From NCBI RefSeq assembly GCF_039822285.1, contig NZ_JBAJEY010000001.1, positions 1-64,000 on the forward strand: a stretch of DNA of 64,000 nucleotides. Direction: 5' to 3'. The position numbers were made by a program, and so were the translations under genes. Of the stretch, positions 50,304 through 58,642 are shown one piece after another (the stretch's first letter is position 1; every line of letters starts with the position of its first letter). The DNA comes from Thiofaba sp039822285 (GTDB lineage: Bacteria > Pseudomonadota > Gammaproteobacteria > Halothiobacillales > Halothiobacillaceae). Under the pieces are notes generated by a model, which saw only the letters and a list, made by a program, of their open reading frames with translations, was not told the DNA's origin and made no database searches.

Positions 50304-51976
50304 GCCGCCCTCCGGTGTTCGTCGTTGGCTGCCAGCACAAGGCGATGGATCGACGACTTGTTGAACTGGAACGCGAGCAGCGCCGAGGCCTGGTAGCGGG
50401 TGAGCCCGAAGTCGGCGCGCATGGCCTGCGGCAGGTAGCGCAGCTGCTTCTCGGTGGGCGGTTCGTTGAGCCAGCGGCGGGTCTTGTGGGCGGTGTCGAG
50501 GGACTCGTTGTCGTTGAGCCAGTCGTCCGCCTTGGCCATGCAGACGCTGCGGTCGCCGACCGCCAGCAGACGGGGCGGAAGACTCCGGCCGCCACCGACC
50601 GCGTGCCAGCGCCCGTTGAGGAAGAAGATGCCGCCCCAGGCTTGGAGGCCGGTGGCCATCAAGGCATCGTCGCAGCCGAAGAGATCGCACCAGCGGAAGT
50701 TGGAGCGCTTGAGCAGGTCGATCTCCGTCATGACGAAGTCGTCCATGGCTTCCGCCTGCTCGGCCGGATCAATGGTCCACTCGAAGCCGCACAGTGGGCA
50801 TTCGCGGCAGCCGAGCGGCACCGTCGCCTCGCAGGAGGGGCACTCCTTGGTGGGCGCCTGCCCCTGGTGCTGGTGGCCGTCCAGGTTGGCCTCCTGCTCC
50901 AGCGAGCCGTGCATGAGGGTCGCGGTGCCGAAGTCGAGGACGATGCAATCGGTCTTGACCACGCCGGGATGCTCGGCCGGATCGACGGTGCGCAGCCCCC
51001 GCCCGATCATCTGGGTCAGCGTCGACTTGTGCGAGCTCGGGCGCAGCAGCACCACGCAGGAGGTGGGTGTGTAATCGTAGCCTTCAGTCAGCACCGCCAC
51101 GTTGACGACTACTTGTGCCTCGCCGCTTTCATATTCGGCGAGCCGGACCTTGCGCTCGGCGTCCGACAACTCGCCGTGGATGAGCACGGCGCGGATGCTG
51201 GCGGCGACAAACGCGTCGGCCACGCACTGCGCGTGGGCCACGGTGGAGCAGAACACGATGGTCTTGCGCTCGCCCGCCTTCTCGCGCCAGTGACGGATCA
51301 CCGCGTCGGTGATCGGCGTCCTGTTGAGGATCGCCTCCACCTCGGTCATGTCGAAGTCGGTGGCGGTGCGGCGCACCTGGGCGAGGGCCGATTGCGCGCC
51401 GACATCGATGACGAAGGTGCGCGGCGGCACCAGATGGCCGGAGGCGATGAGCTCGCCCAGGGTGATCTGGTCGGCCACGTTGCTGAAGACCTCCCGCAGC
51501 CCCTTGCCGTCGCTGCGTGCGGGCGTGGCCGTGGCGCCGAAGATCAGCGCCCTGGGGTTGCGCGACAGCACGCGATCTATCACGCGCCGATAGGACGGCG
51601 AGGCGGCATGGTGCGCCTCGTCGACCACCAGCAGATCGAGCGTGGGCATCGCGTCGAGATGCGCGTCGCGTGAGAGCGTCTGCACCATCGCGAAGGTGGC
51701 GCGCCCGGCCCAGGACTTCTCCTTGGCATCGAACACCGAGGTCGCGACGCCCGGATTGACCCGGCCGAACTTCTCCCGGTTCTGGGCGGTGAGCTCATCG
51801 CGGTGCGCGAGGATGCAGGCCTTCGCGTCGGGCTCCTCCAACACGCCGCCGGCGACCGCCGACAGCATGATGGTCTTGCCGGAGCCGGTCGGGCCGATGG
51901 CCAGGGTGTTGCCGTGCAGGTAGAGCGCGGCGAGCGAGCGCTCCACCAGCAGGGCCTGACGGGGACGAAGCATCAT
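50300..51976 (-). CDS. DEAD/DEAH-box helicase
   Basis: A 558-aa superfamily 2 helicase from ATG 51976. Walker A GPTGSGKT (28-35), DEAH in LLVVDEAHHA, GATATPARSD, and the helicase C-terminal motif VLLRPSSHKSTLTQMIGRGLR. A C-terminal zinc ribbon-like stretch (CPSCEATVPLGCRECPLCGFEW) follows. Such helicases unwind DNA or RNA in phage replication. It ends in a GTGA overlap with the next gene. Confidence 0.92.
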   Translation of the reverse strand: MMLRPRQALLVERSLAALYLHGNTLAIGPTGSGKTIMLSAVAGGVLEEPDAKACILAHRDELTAQNREKFGRVNPGVATSVFDAKEKSWAGRATFAMVQTLSRDAHLDAMPTLDLLVVDEAHHAASPSYRRVIDRVLSRNPRALIFGATATPARSDGKGLREVFSNVADQITLGELIASGHLVPPRTFVIDVGAQSALAQVRRTATDFDMTEVEAILNRTPITDAVIRHWREKAGERKTIVFCSTVAHAQCVADAFVAASIRAVLIHGELSDAERKVRLAEYESGEAQVVVNVAVLTEGYDYTPTSCVVLLRPSSHKSTLTQMIGRGLRTVDPAEHPGVVKTDCIVLDFGTATLMHGSLEQEANLDGHQHQGQAPTKECPSCEATVPLGCRECPLCGFEWTIDPAEQAEAMDDFVMTEIDLLKRSNFRWCDLFGCDDALMATGLQAWGGIFFLNGRWHAVGGGRSLPPRLLAVGDRSVCMAKADDWLNDNESLDTAHKTRRWLNEPPTEKQLRYLPQAMRADFGLTRYQASALLAFQFNKSSIHRLVLAANDEHRRAA

Positions 51977-51990
51977 GCCGGCAGTCCCCC

Positions 51991-52587
51991 TTACTGCGCC
52001 CAGCTCGGACGGCCCGTGACCGGAGCGCGACCCGTGGCTTGGGCATATGCGTTGGGCGTGGTGGCCGAAGGCGCCGGCGCACGCGGTGCCCCCATCAGCG
52101 CGGCGTAGTCCTTGTGATCGGGCTGGATCGCCTGCTTGATGACGGCCTTGTCCTGGCCGTTCTGATCCTTCTCCCAATCGACCTTACCGAGGAACTCGAT
52201 GCCGTCGAGGTCGGCGAACCCGGCGATGCGCCGCGCGTTCTGGGCCTGGGGGCTGGCGTCGCCCGGATGGACGCCGCGCGCGGAGTTCAGGATCGCCTTG
52301 ACGAAGGCGCGGCCCATGTTGGCCCACTCGGGACCCTTGGGGCTGTAGAGACCGATCAGCGACCACAGCTTGCGACGGGCGTACTCACCCTCCATCACCA
52401 CGAACTCGCAGTTGAGGTACACCGAGCCGGTGTTGTCGTTGCGGGTGGCGTAGCCGCCGGTCCAGCCCTGGCTCGCATCGTCGAAGCCGCCCGGGCGAAT
52501 GGTCATGCGCACGCGCACCAGCGTGCCCTTGGGGATCAGGTCGAACGAAGACTGCTCGTTGGCATCGTTGAAATCGAAATAACTCAT
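51991..52587 (-). CDS. Probable phage ssDNA-binding protein
   Basis: A 198-aa protein with AAGGAG upstream. The N-terminus MSYFDFNDANEQSSFDLIPKGTLVRVRM and later CEFVVMEGEYARRKLWSLIGLY, ANMGRAFVKAILNSARGV resemble DUF669-type or other OB-fold phage proteins that bind ssDNA next to RecA-like ATPases. The C-terminus is low-complexity (APAPSATTPNAYAQA...) as in many SSBs. Function inferred from layout and neighbours. Confidence 0.65.
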   Translation of the reverse strand: MSYFDFNDANEQSSFDLIPKGTLVRVRMTIRPGGFDDASQGWTGGYATRNDNTGSVYLNCEFVVMEGEYARRKLWSLIGLYSPKGPEWANMGRAFVKAILNSARGVHPGDASPQAQNARRIAGFADLDGIEFLGKVDWEKDQNGQDKAVIKQAIQPDHKDYAALMGAPRAPAPSATTPNAYAQATGRAPVTGRPSWAQ

Positions 52588-52599
52588 GGTCGTGGCTCC

Positions 52600-53457
52600 T
52601 TATTGCTGTACGGGTTCGGAAGGCGCGGGGCGCGCGAAGTCGAGGCGTTCGAGGGCGGGGCGCGCGGGGCTGGCGATCTTGGCCATCAGCCGGCCGAGGT
52701 GCGGTTCCTCGATCTGGTCGAGGCGGCCGGAGCGGTCCTTGGCGGGGTAGCCCCAGGGGTTGAGCGTGTGGCAGACGAAGGCGCGGTAGGCGCTGCCGTC
52801 GTCGGCCTTGAGCTCGGCCAGCGTCACCACCTCGTCGACGATGCCGGGCAGCTCGAGCCCGGTCTTGGAGCCGTCGATCTGCAGCTGGAAGACGCGGCGA
52901 TTGAAGTCGTCGAGACGCTCGTCGAGGATGCCGACGAACCACACGTTCTTGCCGCGGGTGTGCTGTAGGTGGGTGAGCCAGGCGATCATCTCCTGGCCCA
53001 TCAGGCCGTAAGCGCCGCGTGTGTCCGGCTTGCCGGTCTTCTCCGAGTAGGCCTGCGGCTGGCCCTTGCACCATTGCAGGCACAGGCGCCCGGCGACGGT
53101 GATCGAGTCGACGAACACCGTGTCGTAGCGGTCGAGCACGGACGGGTCGCCGAAGCGCGCGCAGACGGCATCGAAGTGGGCCTGGCTGAAGGGCTGGTCC
53201 TCGCGCAGCGCCGGGTTCGGACCGCCGATGAACACCGCGAAGTCGCGGCACTCCTGCCAGGTGCGCGGGCGGATGGTGTCGCCGGCCCACCCCTCGACGG
53301 CGAGGTCGCCCGCCTCGAGGTCGAAGAACAAGGTGGCCTCGGGCGCCAGGGTCCAGAGCTGCGAGGTCTTGCCGATGCCGCTCTTGCCGACCAGCACGCC
53401 TTTCACGCCGCGCTTCTCGGCCAGACGCTGGTCGGCGGAGATGATGGGGAGGCTCAT
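52600..53457 (-). CDS. RecA-like phage ATPase (Sak4-type)
   Basis: A 285-aa ATPase. Walker A GKSGIGKTS (24-32) and Walker B VFVDSIT. The arrangement matches Sak4/phage nucleotide-binding proteins that act in homologous recombination, and the SSB-like partner follows downstream. ATGA overlap with the preceding gene. Confidence 0.85.
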   Translation of the reverse strand: MSLPIISADQRLAEKRGVKGVLVGKSGIGKTSQLWTLAPEATLFFDLEAGDLAVEGWAGDTIRPRTWQECRDFAVFIGGPNPALREDQPFSQAHFDAVCARFGDPSVLDRYDTVFVDSITVAGRLCLQWCKGQPQAYSEKTGKPDTRGAYGLMGQEMIAWLTHLQHTRGKNVWFVGILDERLDDFNRRVFQLQIDGSKTGLELPGIVDEVVTLAELKADDGSAYRAFVCHTLNPWGYPAKDRSGRLDQIEEPHLGRLMAKIASPARPALERLDFARPAPSEPVQQ

Positions 53458-53735
53458 GAGCGGCCTCCTTTGTCGGCGAACGCGTGTCCGATCCGGTGTG
53501 CGCCGAGTGCGCCGTGTTTGCGGGCGAGGTCGTAGAGCTCCCGCAGAGCGTTCATGCGGCGGCTGATGGGCCGGACCTCGTTTTCGAGGGCGATGACGGC
53601 GAAGGCGATCTGGTCCAGGGTGGCGCTTTCGAGCGGCATCTCGATACCATCCACGCGGACCGTGGCCGGCAACTCGTCCAGCAGGTAGGGATGCTTGTTC
53701 TTCAGCTTCTCGAGCAAAGTGCGGTTCTTGAACAT
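53454..53735 (-). CDS. Unrecognised small phage protein
   Basis: A 93-aa helical protein from ATG 53735 behind AAGGAG (MFKNRTLLEKLKNKHPYLLDEL...LESATLDQIAFAVIALENEVRPISRRMNALRELYDLARKHG). It overlaps the RecA-like ATPase by ATGA. No recognised family; probably an early accessory protein. Confidence 0.7.
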   Translation of the reverse strand: MFKNRTLLEKLKNKHPYLLDELPATVRVDGIEMPLESATLDQIAFAVIALENEVRPISRRMNALRELYDLARKHGALGAHRIGHAFADKGGRS

Positions 53736-53740
53736 GGCGG

Positions 53741-54211
53741 TCACTCCTTCATCAGGGCGAGGCGGAAGCCGGGCTTGCCGGTCTTGAGCGTGCGTGCGGG
53801 CGCGAAGGCGCTCTTCAGCGACTCCGGCCAGGCGTTGAACTTGGTTTCCGAGACGCGATAGCTGATCTCGACGTACTCGGCCGGGTCCTCGCCGCCGTTG
53901 GCGATGCGGCGAACGACCTCGGCAAGGCGCCGCTGATCCCACTCGACCCGCTTGGGTAGGTCGGCAGTGACGCGCACGTGGCCGTCATCGAAATGCACGA
54001 TGCCGGTGTCCTTGCCGGCGGCCAGGCGCAGGGCATGGGCGCGGTCGGCGTATTTCAGTTCGAGTGCCCGGTCGATGTGCTCGACGATGGCGCGGGCCAC
54101 CGAGAGCAGATCGGCGGCATCGTTCTTCAGCTGGAACAGCGCCTCGCTTTGCAGCGCGGCCAGCTCGCCGGCCGGCGTGGCGAGAACCTGGTCGGGGGTG
54201 AGGCGGCTCAT
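53741..54211 (-). CDS. Unrecognised phage early protein
   Basis: A 156-aa protein from ATG 54211 (SD GGGAGG, ATGA overlap with the HTH gene). The N-terminal helix (LTPDQVLATPAGELAALQSEALFQLKNDAADLLSVARAIVEHIDRALELKYADRAHALR) resembles phage proteins often found beside the excisionase; a beta-rich part follows (GIVHFDDGHVRVTADLPKRVEWDQRRLAEVVRRIA). Function unknown. Confidence 0.7.
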   Translation of the reverse strand: MSRLTPDQVLATPAGELAALQSEALFQLKNDAADLLSVARAIVEHIDRALELKYADRAHALRLAAGKDTGIVHFDDGHVRVTADLPKRVEWDQRRLAEVVRRIANGGEDPAEYVEISYRVSETKFNAWPESLKSAFAPARTLKTGKPGFRLALMKE

Positions 54212-54420
54212 GCGACACCTCCCGCGCCGACGCGCTCGGAGGTGCTCTTGCGCAGGCACTCCGCCTCGTAGGACTCGACGTCCTCGACGCGGTAGAGCAC
54301 GCGGCCTTGGATCTTCAGAAAGACCGGCCCGATCCCTTCGGAGCGCCAGCGTTCCAAGGTGGCTTCGCTGACGCCCCAACGGTCGGCCAGTTGGCGTTGG
54401 TTGAGGTGTTTGATACTCAC
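54208..54420 (-). CDS. AlpA/MerR-like HTH excisionase
   Basis: A 70-aa protein from GTG 54420 with AAAGGAG upstream. Sequence HLNQRQLADRWGVSEATLERWRSEGIGPVFLKIQGRVLYRVEDVESYEAEC is a winged-helix of the HTH_17/excisionase type, which recruits or directs the integrase and can act as an early regulator. It opens the early operon downstream of a terminator and three tandem repeats. Confidence 0.8.
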   Translation of the reverse strand: MSIKHLNQRQLADRWGVSEATLERWRSEGIGPVFLKIQGRVLYRVEDVESYEAECLRKSTSERVGAGGVA

Positions 54421-54496
54421 GTTTTTCTCCTTTCGGGTGATTGCGAAAACGTGAGGTCAGTGTCGGATTCGTGATGTGCGGGCGTCCGCCACCACC

Positions 54497-54542
54497 ATGT
54501 ACGGGCGGATGTACGGGCCCGGCCGAAACGGGGAAATACGGG
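54497..54542. repeat. Three direct repeats (ATGTACGGG-like) upstream of excisionase
   Basis: ATGTACGGG at 54497-54505 and 54509-54517, 12 bp apart, and AAATACGGG at 54534-54542, 25 bp further. They lie on one side of the DNA helix by the approximate spacing and sit in the excisionase promoter region. Probably a regulator or excisionase binding array. Confidence 0.5.
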
Positions 54543-54553
54543 CCACAGAAAAC

Positions 54554-54573
54554 AAAAAACCGCCCGAAGGCGG
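54554..54573 (-). terminator. Intrinsic terminator of the 58.4-54.6 kb cassette
   Basis: CCGCC-CGAA-GGCGG hairpin (54560-54573) followed on the minus strand by six T (54559-54554). It stops the four-gene cassette before the phage early operon. Confidence 0.9.
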
Positions 54574-54605
54574 TCATGCGGAACAGGGACGGGAAGATGC
54601 TGGGG

Positions 54606-55613
54606 TCAGTCGAGCAGGAACCCGTACTTGCCCTTCTCGGGGTTGGCGATGTAGTCCTCCCACTCGGTGTTGCCGCTGAAGAGGTTCTGCATGCGCTGGC
54701 TGCGGGCGGTTTTCTTGTCCGGGTATGCGGCCCCCAAGATTTCGCCGGCTGGCAACAGCCAACGGTCGTTCATTGCCTGCTCGTACATGTAGCGGACGGC
54801 CGCCGCTTGGCGTTCGCCCTTGATCACCCAGGGCTTGTTGCTCTTGCTGCGGATGGTGAGCGTGTTGGTGTACTCGTCGAAGTGGACCGGTAGGAGCGGG
54901 CGAAGCATCCCGTCCGCAGGCGTCGCCAGGATGCGATGGAGCAGGTCCATGTCCACGGTGGGTGTTGTCACGTAGTCGACGAGTACCTGGCGCACCGCCG
55001 CGAATCGGTAGTTCCTGGGGGGACGCACGAACTCGGGCAACGGCTGACCCGACGTCAGGATCAGGCCCTGGTCGGGGATGGTCGGCGAATGGAAGTGCCG
55101 GAACACGTCTTCAACCGATTGCGCGAGGCCGCGCGCGAACCAGACGTCAGTGTGTGCCGGGCCGACCCGGGCTTTGCCGAGATTCCAGAGCACTCCATCA
55201 ATTGAGGGCGAATCGATCCCTTTGCGCAGCGCCTTCGGAATGTCGAGCAGATCGGCGACGACGCCGAGAAACGCGGCGGGGCGAACGACATGGACCGCCG
55301 CCTCCGCGGCATCGATGAATTTCAGCCGGAAGGTTTCCGGGCAGCGATACCGGTACCGGGAGGGATCGTCGTCTTCCTCCAGTTCGACGGGGACGTGTTC
55401 GTCTCGGCACGGCGCCGGGTAGGAGCCGGAGTACCCGACGCATTCGAGCCACGCATCCCGTTCCTTGGGCGGCATCGGCATCATACGGGCGAGGTCCCAG
55501 CCAGGGACGCCGCGCAGGCGTTGCCCCTCGACATCGACGAGCATCTGATGAGAGCGCTCGAACAGGTCGATCAGGTCAAGCAGCGACTTCGTCGACAGGC
55601 GCTTCGACGACAT
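54606..55613 (-). CDS. Unrecognised protein, cassette gene 4
   Basis: A 335-aa protein from ATG 55613, which has AAGGAG eight nt upstream; an earlier ATG lacks a ribosome-binding site. It overlaps the gene before it by 38 nt. The C-terminal 80 residues (KGERQAAAVRYMYEQAMNDRWLLPAGEILGAAYPDKKTARSQRMQNLFSGNTEWEDYI) look like a winged-helix domain. No catalytic signature found. It is followed by the terminator at 54554. Conserved pairing with gene 3 suggests a joint function, possibly anti-phage. Confidence 0.65.
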   Translation of the reverse strand: MSSKRLSTKSLLDLIDLFERSHQMLVDVEGQRLRGVPGWDLARMMPMPPKERDAWLECVGYSGSYPAPCRDEHVPVELEEDDDPSRYRYRCPETFRLKFIDAAEAAVHVVRPAAFLGVVADLLDIPKALRKGIDSPSIDGVLWNLGKARVGPAHTDVWFARGLAQSVEDVFRHFHSPTIPDQGLILTSGQPLPEFVRPPRNYRFAAVRQVLVDYVTTPTVDMDLLHRILATPADGMLRPLLPVHFDEYTNTLTIRSKSNKPWVIKGERQAAAVRYMYEQAMNDRWLLPAGEILGAAYPDKKTARSQRMQNLFSGNTEWEDYIANPEKGKYGFLLD

Positions 55614-56805
55614 CACCGATCTCCTTGACCAGCTTCCATTTGGCGAGCAGTCGATCACACAGCGCGCGATCCTTCTCGCGCTTGGTCTTGATGTTGCACT
55701 TGTTGTCGTCACGCAGGATGACGGAGATCGTTCGCGCCCGCTCCCGCCCGACCTTCTTCAAACGGATCGACAATCTGGCGTAGGTCAGGCGGTGATGGCG
55801 GAAGTCGAAGGATGGGCCGATCAGCGACTTCGCGGCCGTGTGGATGTCGTCGGGGTCCTTGGCCCAGATCTTCACCAATAGCGAGCGGTGGTTTGAGTCC
55901 GAGTAGCCGAGCTCGGCCACCTTGACCGAGGCGACGTTTTCGCCTGAGAGGTCGAAGCTGCGCGGCGCCGCGAGGCTTTGGTAGTCGTACTGCTTGAGCG
56001 GGATCCTCTCGCCCGAGAAGGGAGACTGCAGCAGACAGTCCGCAGCGATACGCGCCAACGCCTCGCGCCCGTCGGTCTCCCTGGACAGCACTTCCAGGTG
56101 GCCGTTGTCCGGCTCGTAGGTAATGTGGGAGGACACGGCGCGGACCACTTCCTGGGCCACCAGTTCGCTGGCTTGCACGCAGTCGATGATCTCGGGCGGA
56201 CGGTTGTTGTGGACGCTGATCTGGTAGAGATCGACGTCCTCGCCGGTCTGCGAGTTCGGCCGCAACCGCTTGAAGATCTGAATGGCGACGTCGTCCTTGG
56301 CGCAGCCGAGCTGCCGAGCCACGTTCTCGTGGAACGCGTCCTTCGCCTTCTCGTCGGTCGCCATGACGAGAGCCTTCGGCGCGACGAAGCCCGAGTAGCA
56401 CGTGACGCTCTGGCGGAACACGTCGGCCTGCCGGGCATCCAGCGCTTCCTTGAAGATCTCGGCGGCATTCGCGTACAGCCACAAGGCACGCTCGTATTGG
56501 TCGCGCAAGGCATCGAAAGCTTCACGATCCGCATCATCGAAGATGCCGTCCCGGAACCCCTCGACGACGTCCTGACCCGCACCGTCAGTCAACAGGATGA
56601 TCTTCTCGGCGACCTCCTCGATCCTCTGCCGCTCCAGTACGGGCAAGGCGGCCAGCACGGCCTCCATGACCTGGCGATGTTCCGTCTTGGTCTTCTTCTT
56701 TTCGAGTTCCGGCATGACGAGCCCGAACTCGTCCGCCATGAAGGAGTGGAACCGCTCGGGCTTCAGGTGCCCGAGCAGCTTGGCCAGATTTTCAGCATCA
56801 TTCAT
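55576..56805 (-). CDS. Unrecognised protein, cassette gene 3
   Basis: A 409-aa protein. ATG 56805 is preferred (GGGAG upstream); an earlier ATG at 56823 has none. It is mostly helical in the first half (LAKLLGHLKPERFHSFMADEFGLVMPELEKKKTKTEHRQVMEAVLAALPVLERQRIEEVAEKI) and mixed alpha/beta later. A C-terminal basic strand-rich part may bind nucleic acid. Not recognised as a known family. Confidence 0.65.
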   Translation of the reverse strand: MNDAENLAKLLGHLKPERFHSFMADEFGLVMPELEKKKTKTEHRQVMEAVLAALPVLERQRIEEVAEKIILLTDGAGQDVVEGFRDGIFDDADREAFDALRDQYERALWLYANAAEIFKEALDARQADVFRQSVTCYSGFVAPKALVMATDEKAKDAFHENVARQLGCAKDDVAIQIFKRLRPNSQTGEDVDLYQISVHNNRPPEIIDCVQASELVAQEVVRAVSSHITYEPDNGHLEVLSRETDGREALARIAADCLLQSPFSGERIPLKQYDYQSLAAPRSFDLSGENVASVKVAELGYSDSNHRSLLVKIWAKDPDDIHTAAKSLIGPSFDFRHHRLTYARLSIRLKKVGRERARTISVILRDDNKCNIKTKREKDRALCDRLLAKWKLVKEIGDVVEAPVDEVAA

Positions 56806-56861
56806 TCGTTCTTGTTCTCCCATGTGACGAAGAATCCTTTCCGGGCGTCAGTGCCGGCCGC

Positions 56862-57371
56862 TCAATCTTGCTTCGCGGTGAAGAGGGCGAGCCGCTTATT
56901 GATCTCGGCATGCGGCAGCCGTGTCCGCGGGTCGTCCAGCATGCCGCGCAGCGCCTTCGCGAGCGTGGGCTTGCGCACGATGCGGTGCTCGGCAAACCGG
57001 TCGATGACCCACAAGACGCCGTGCACCTCGAGGTGCTCTTCGTCGGCGAGGGCACGCATGCGCTTGTCACCCGTCAGCAAGGGCCAGTCGTTGGTCACGG
57101 CCAGGGTGACGGCAAGGCAGTCGTGGAGGGTGAGCTTGGGTCGGGCCGTCTGATAAGTGACGGCCTGGGCCATGCCCTCCGCATCCAGGGACTCGACCCG
57201 CAGGCCCAAGCCCTTGAGCTGCTCCCGGTCGATCTCACCGAGATCGATGAGCTCGTCCTCGTACAGGGCGTCGGGTACCGCAAACTCAAACGGCAGCTTG
57301 AAGAGCGCCTCGAGGAGGGACCATTTCGCCAGCTCAATCAGAATCGAGGCATCGCTCACCAATACCCGCAC
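56862..57371 (-). CDS. PIN-domain nuclease-like protein
   Basis: A 169-aa protein from GTG 57371. PIN acidic residues are visible: Asp7 (VLVSDASILIEL), Glu near residue 38-40, Asp84 (LTLHDCLAVTLAV) and Asp102 (LLTGDKRMRALA). The pairing of a PIN-domain protein with an HTH-ImmA regulator is a recurrent toxin-antitoxin-like arrangement. It lies six bases after the regulator stop and 38+ bp before gene 3. Confidence 0.85.
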   Translation of the reverse strand: MRVLVSDASILIELAKWSLLEALFKLPFEFAVPDALYEDELIDLGEIDREQLKGLGLRVESLDAEGMAQAVTYQTARPKLTLHDCLAVTLAVTNDWPLLTGDKRMRALADEEHLEVHGVLWVIDRFAEHRIVRKPTLAKALRGMLDDPRTRLPHAEINKRLALFTAKQD

Positions 57372-57377
57372 GATAGG

Positions 57378-58430
57378 TCACTCCGCGGGTCCTGACATGA
57401 TCCGGCTCACCTCGCCCGTACTCTTGCGCAGCAGCTCTGCGGCTTTGGGGAGCGAGATGACGTCCTCTGCCAGGGCGCGGAGCACCAGGCGCTGGAAGCG
57501 TCTGGGTTCCTCCATCGAAGGGAGCGGCTCGGGCTCGGCCTTGCGCCAGGTGCGGCCGATGCCGCGAAACACGGTCTGCAAGGTCCCCTCGGTGATGACG
57601 CCGAGGTCGCGCAGCCGGACGATCAAGGCGGCGGCGCTGACGCCGTACATGCGCTTGATCTCGATGATCTCGGCGTAGCCGAAGGCATGGCGGCGCTGCC
57701 CGACCTCGAACAGCAGGTCCTCCCGGGGCATCAAGAGGGCGCTGGCGAAGCGCTGGCACGCTTTCTCCTCGTCCAGGTCGCCGTCGATGGCCATCACCAT
57801 ATGGCCGAGCTCGTGAGCCAGGGTGAAGCGCCGGCGTTCCACCGATTTCGCCACCGAACCCACGATGACCGGTACCTTCTCCTGGCCCGGCCGCGCCACC
57901 CGGCAGGTCAGTCCGTCGACCGAGAGCGGGAAGTCGAGCTTGAGCACCTTGATGCCGTGCTCTTCGAGCAGCTCGGTAACGTTGGGGATCGCGTCGCCAC
58001 CCAGGTTCCAGGCCTTGCGGACGCTCTCGGCGGCGGTCTCCGCATCATCGAGGTCGGAGACCTTGAAGGGAGCCCCTTCGGGCTTGTCCCACACATGGCT
58101 GCCGATCTCCAGCAGGTCTTCGACGAGCAGGTAGCGGTCGAGGCTGTCCAGGACGGCGGCTTCCACCATGGCGCGCTCCTGGGCCCGGGTCGCAGCGGTC
58201 TTGCGAAACTCCACCCCCTCGAGGCGGATCTCCGAGGGGCTGAACAGGTAGCTCAGCGGGACGCCGAGCGCCTTGGCGAGTTTCAGGGCGGTCGCCGAAC
58301 CGGGCAGCATCTCGTTGCGCTCATAGCGGCCGATCGCCTGGGCACTGACCGCATGGTTGATGGCATCGGCCAGTCCCCGAAGGGACAGGCCGGAGCGCTT
58401 GCGGGCCAGTTTCAGTCTTTCGCCAAACAT
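57378..58430 (-). CDS. HTH-ImmA regulator/metalloprotease
   Basis: A 350-aa fusion. The N-terminal XRE HTH (about 1-64: LKLARKRSGLSLRGLADAINHAVSAQAIGRYERNE) is followed by an ImmA/IrrE (DUF955) domain with zinc motif HELGH at 206-210 and a downstream Glu/Phe region. ImmA proteases cleave repressors to switch lysogeny or defence genes. With the promoter repeats it should repress itself, and it could serve as the phage immunity repressor. Confidence 0.92.
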   Translation of the reverse strand: MFGERLKLARKRSGLSLRGLADAINHAVSAQAIGRYERNEMLPGSATALKLAKALGVPLSYLFSPSEIRLEGVEFRKTAATRAQERAMVEAAVLDSLDRYLLVEDLLEIGSHVWDKPEGAPFKVSDLDDAETAAESVRKAWNLGGDAIPNVTELLEEHGIKVLKLDFPLSVDGLTCRVARPGQEKVPVIVGSVAKSVERRRFTLAHELGHMVMAIDGDLDEEKACQRFASALLMPREDLLFEVGQRRHAFGYAEIIEIKRMYGVSAAALIVRLRDLGVITEGTLQTVFRGIGRTWRKAEPEPLPSMEEPRRFQRLVLRALAEDVISLPKAAELLRKSTGEVSRIMSGPAE

Positions 58431-58447
58431 TGGGGAGCGTCCTCTTT

Positions 58448-58484
58448 TGTTTACAGTTTACGTATGAAGCTTTGTTTCGTAAAC
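58448..58484. promoter_or_regulatory. GTTTAC operator upstream of HTH-ImmA gene
   Basis: TGTTTACA (58448-58455), GTTTACG (58456-58462) and its inverse CGTAAAC (58478-58484) lie 18-54 bp before the regulator start. The spacing and symmetry fit an autoregulatory XRE operator. Confidence 0.6.
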
Positions 58485-58642
58485 ATCGCCAATTCTGTTC
58501 GCTTGGCGCAACCCGATCCCGCGAACTCCTTCGCACCAGCCCCCATCGGTCCGCACCGGCCCGAAACTCCCTGATGGCCGAGGTCACGGCCTGACCGGAC
58601 AATCTCGTCATCGAGCGAGTTGGACGTTCAGGACCGATACCG

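Noticed and set aside
53548..53560. A further copy of the leader-element tail (GCGTTCATGC)
   Set aside because: It lacks the upstream CTTGGCTTC and lies inside a minus-strand coding region; chance match.
14635..54420. Mu-like or P2-like prophage
   Set aside because: No MuA/MuB-type transposase and no contractile tail sheath or gpD/gpI baseplate genes; the head order and GpA, gpW, gpD and gpE types are lambda-like and the tape measure plus tail tip genes are siphovirus-type.
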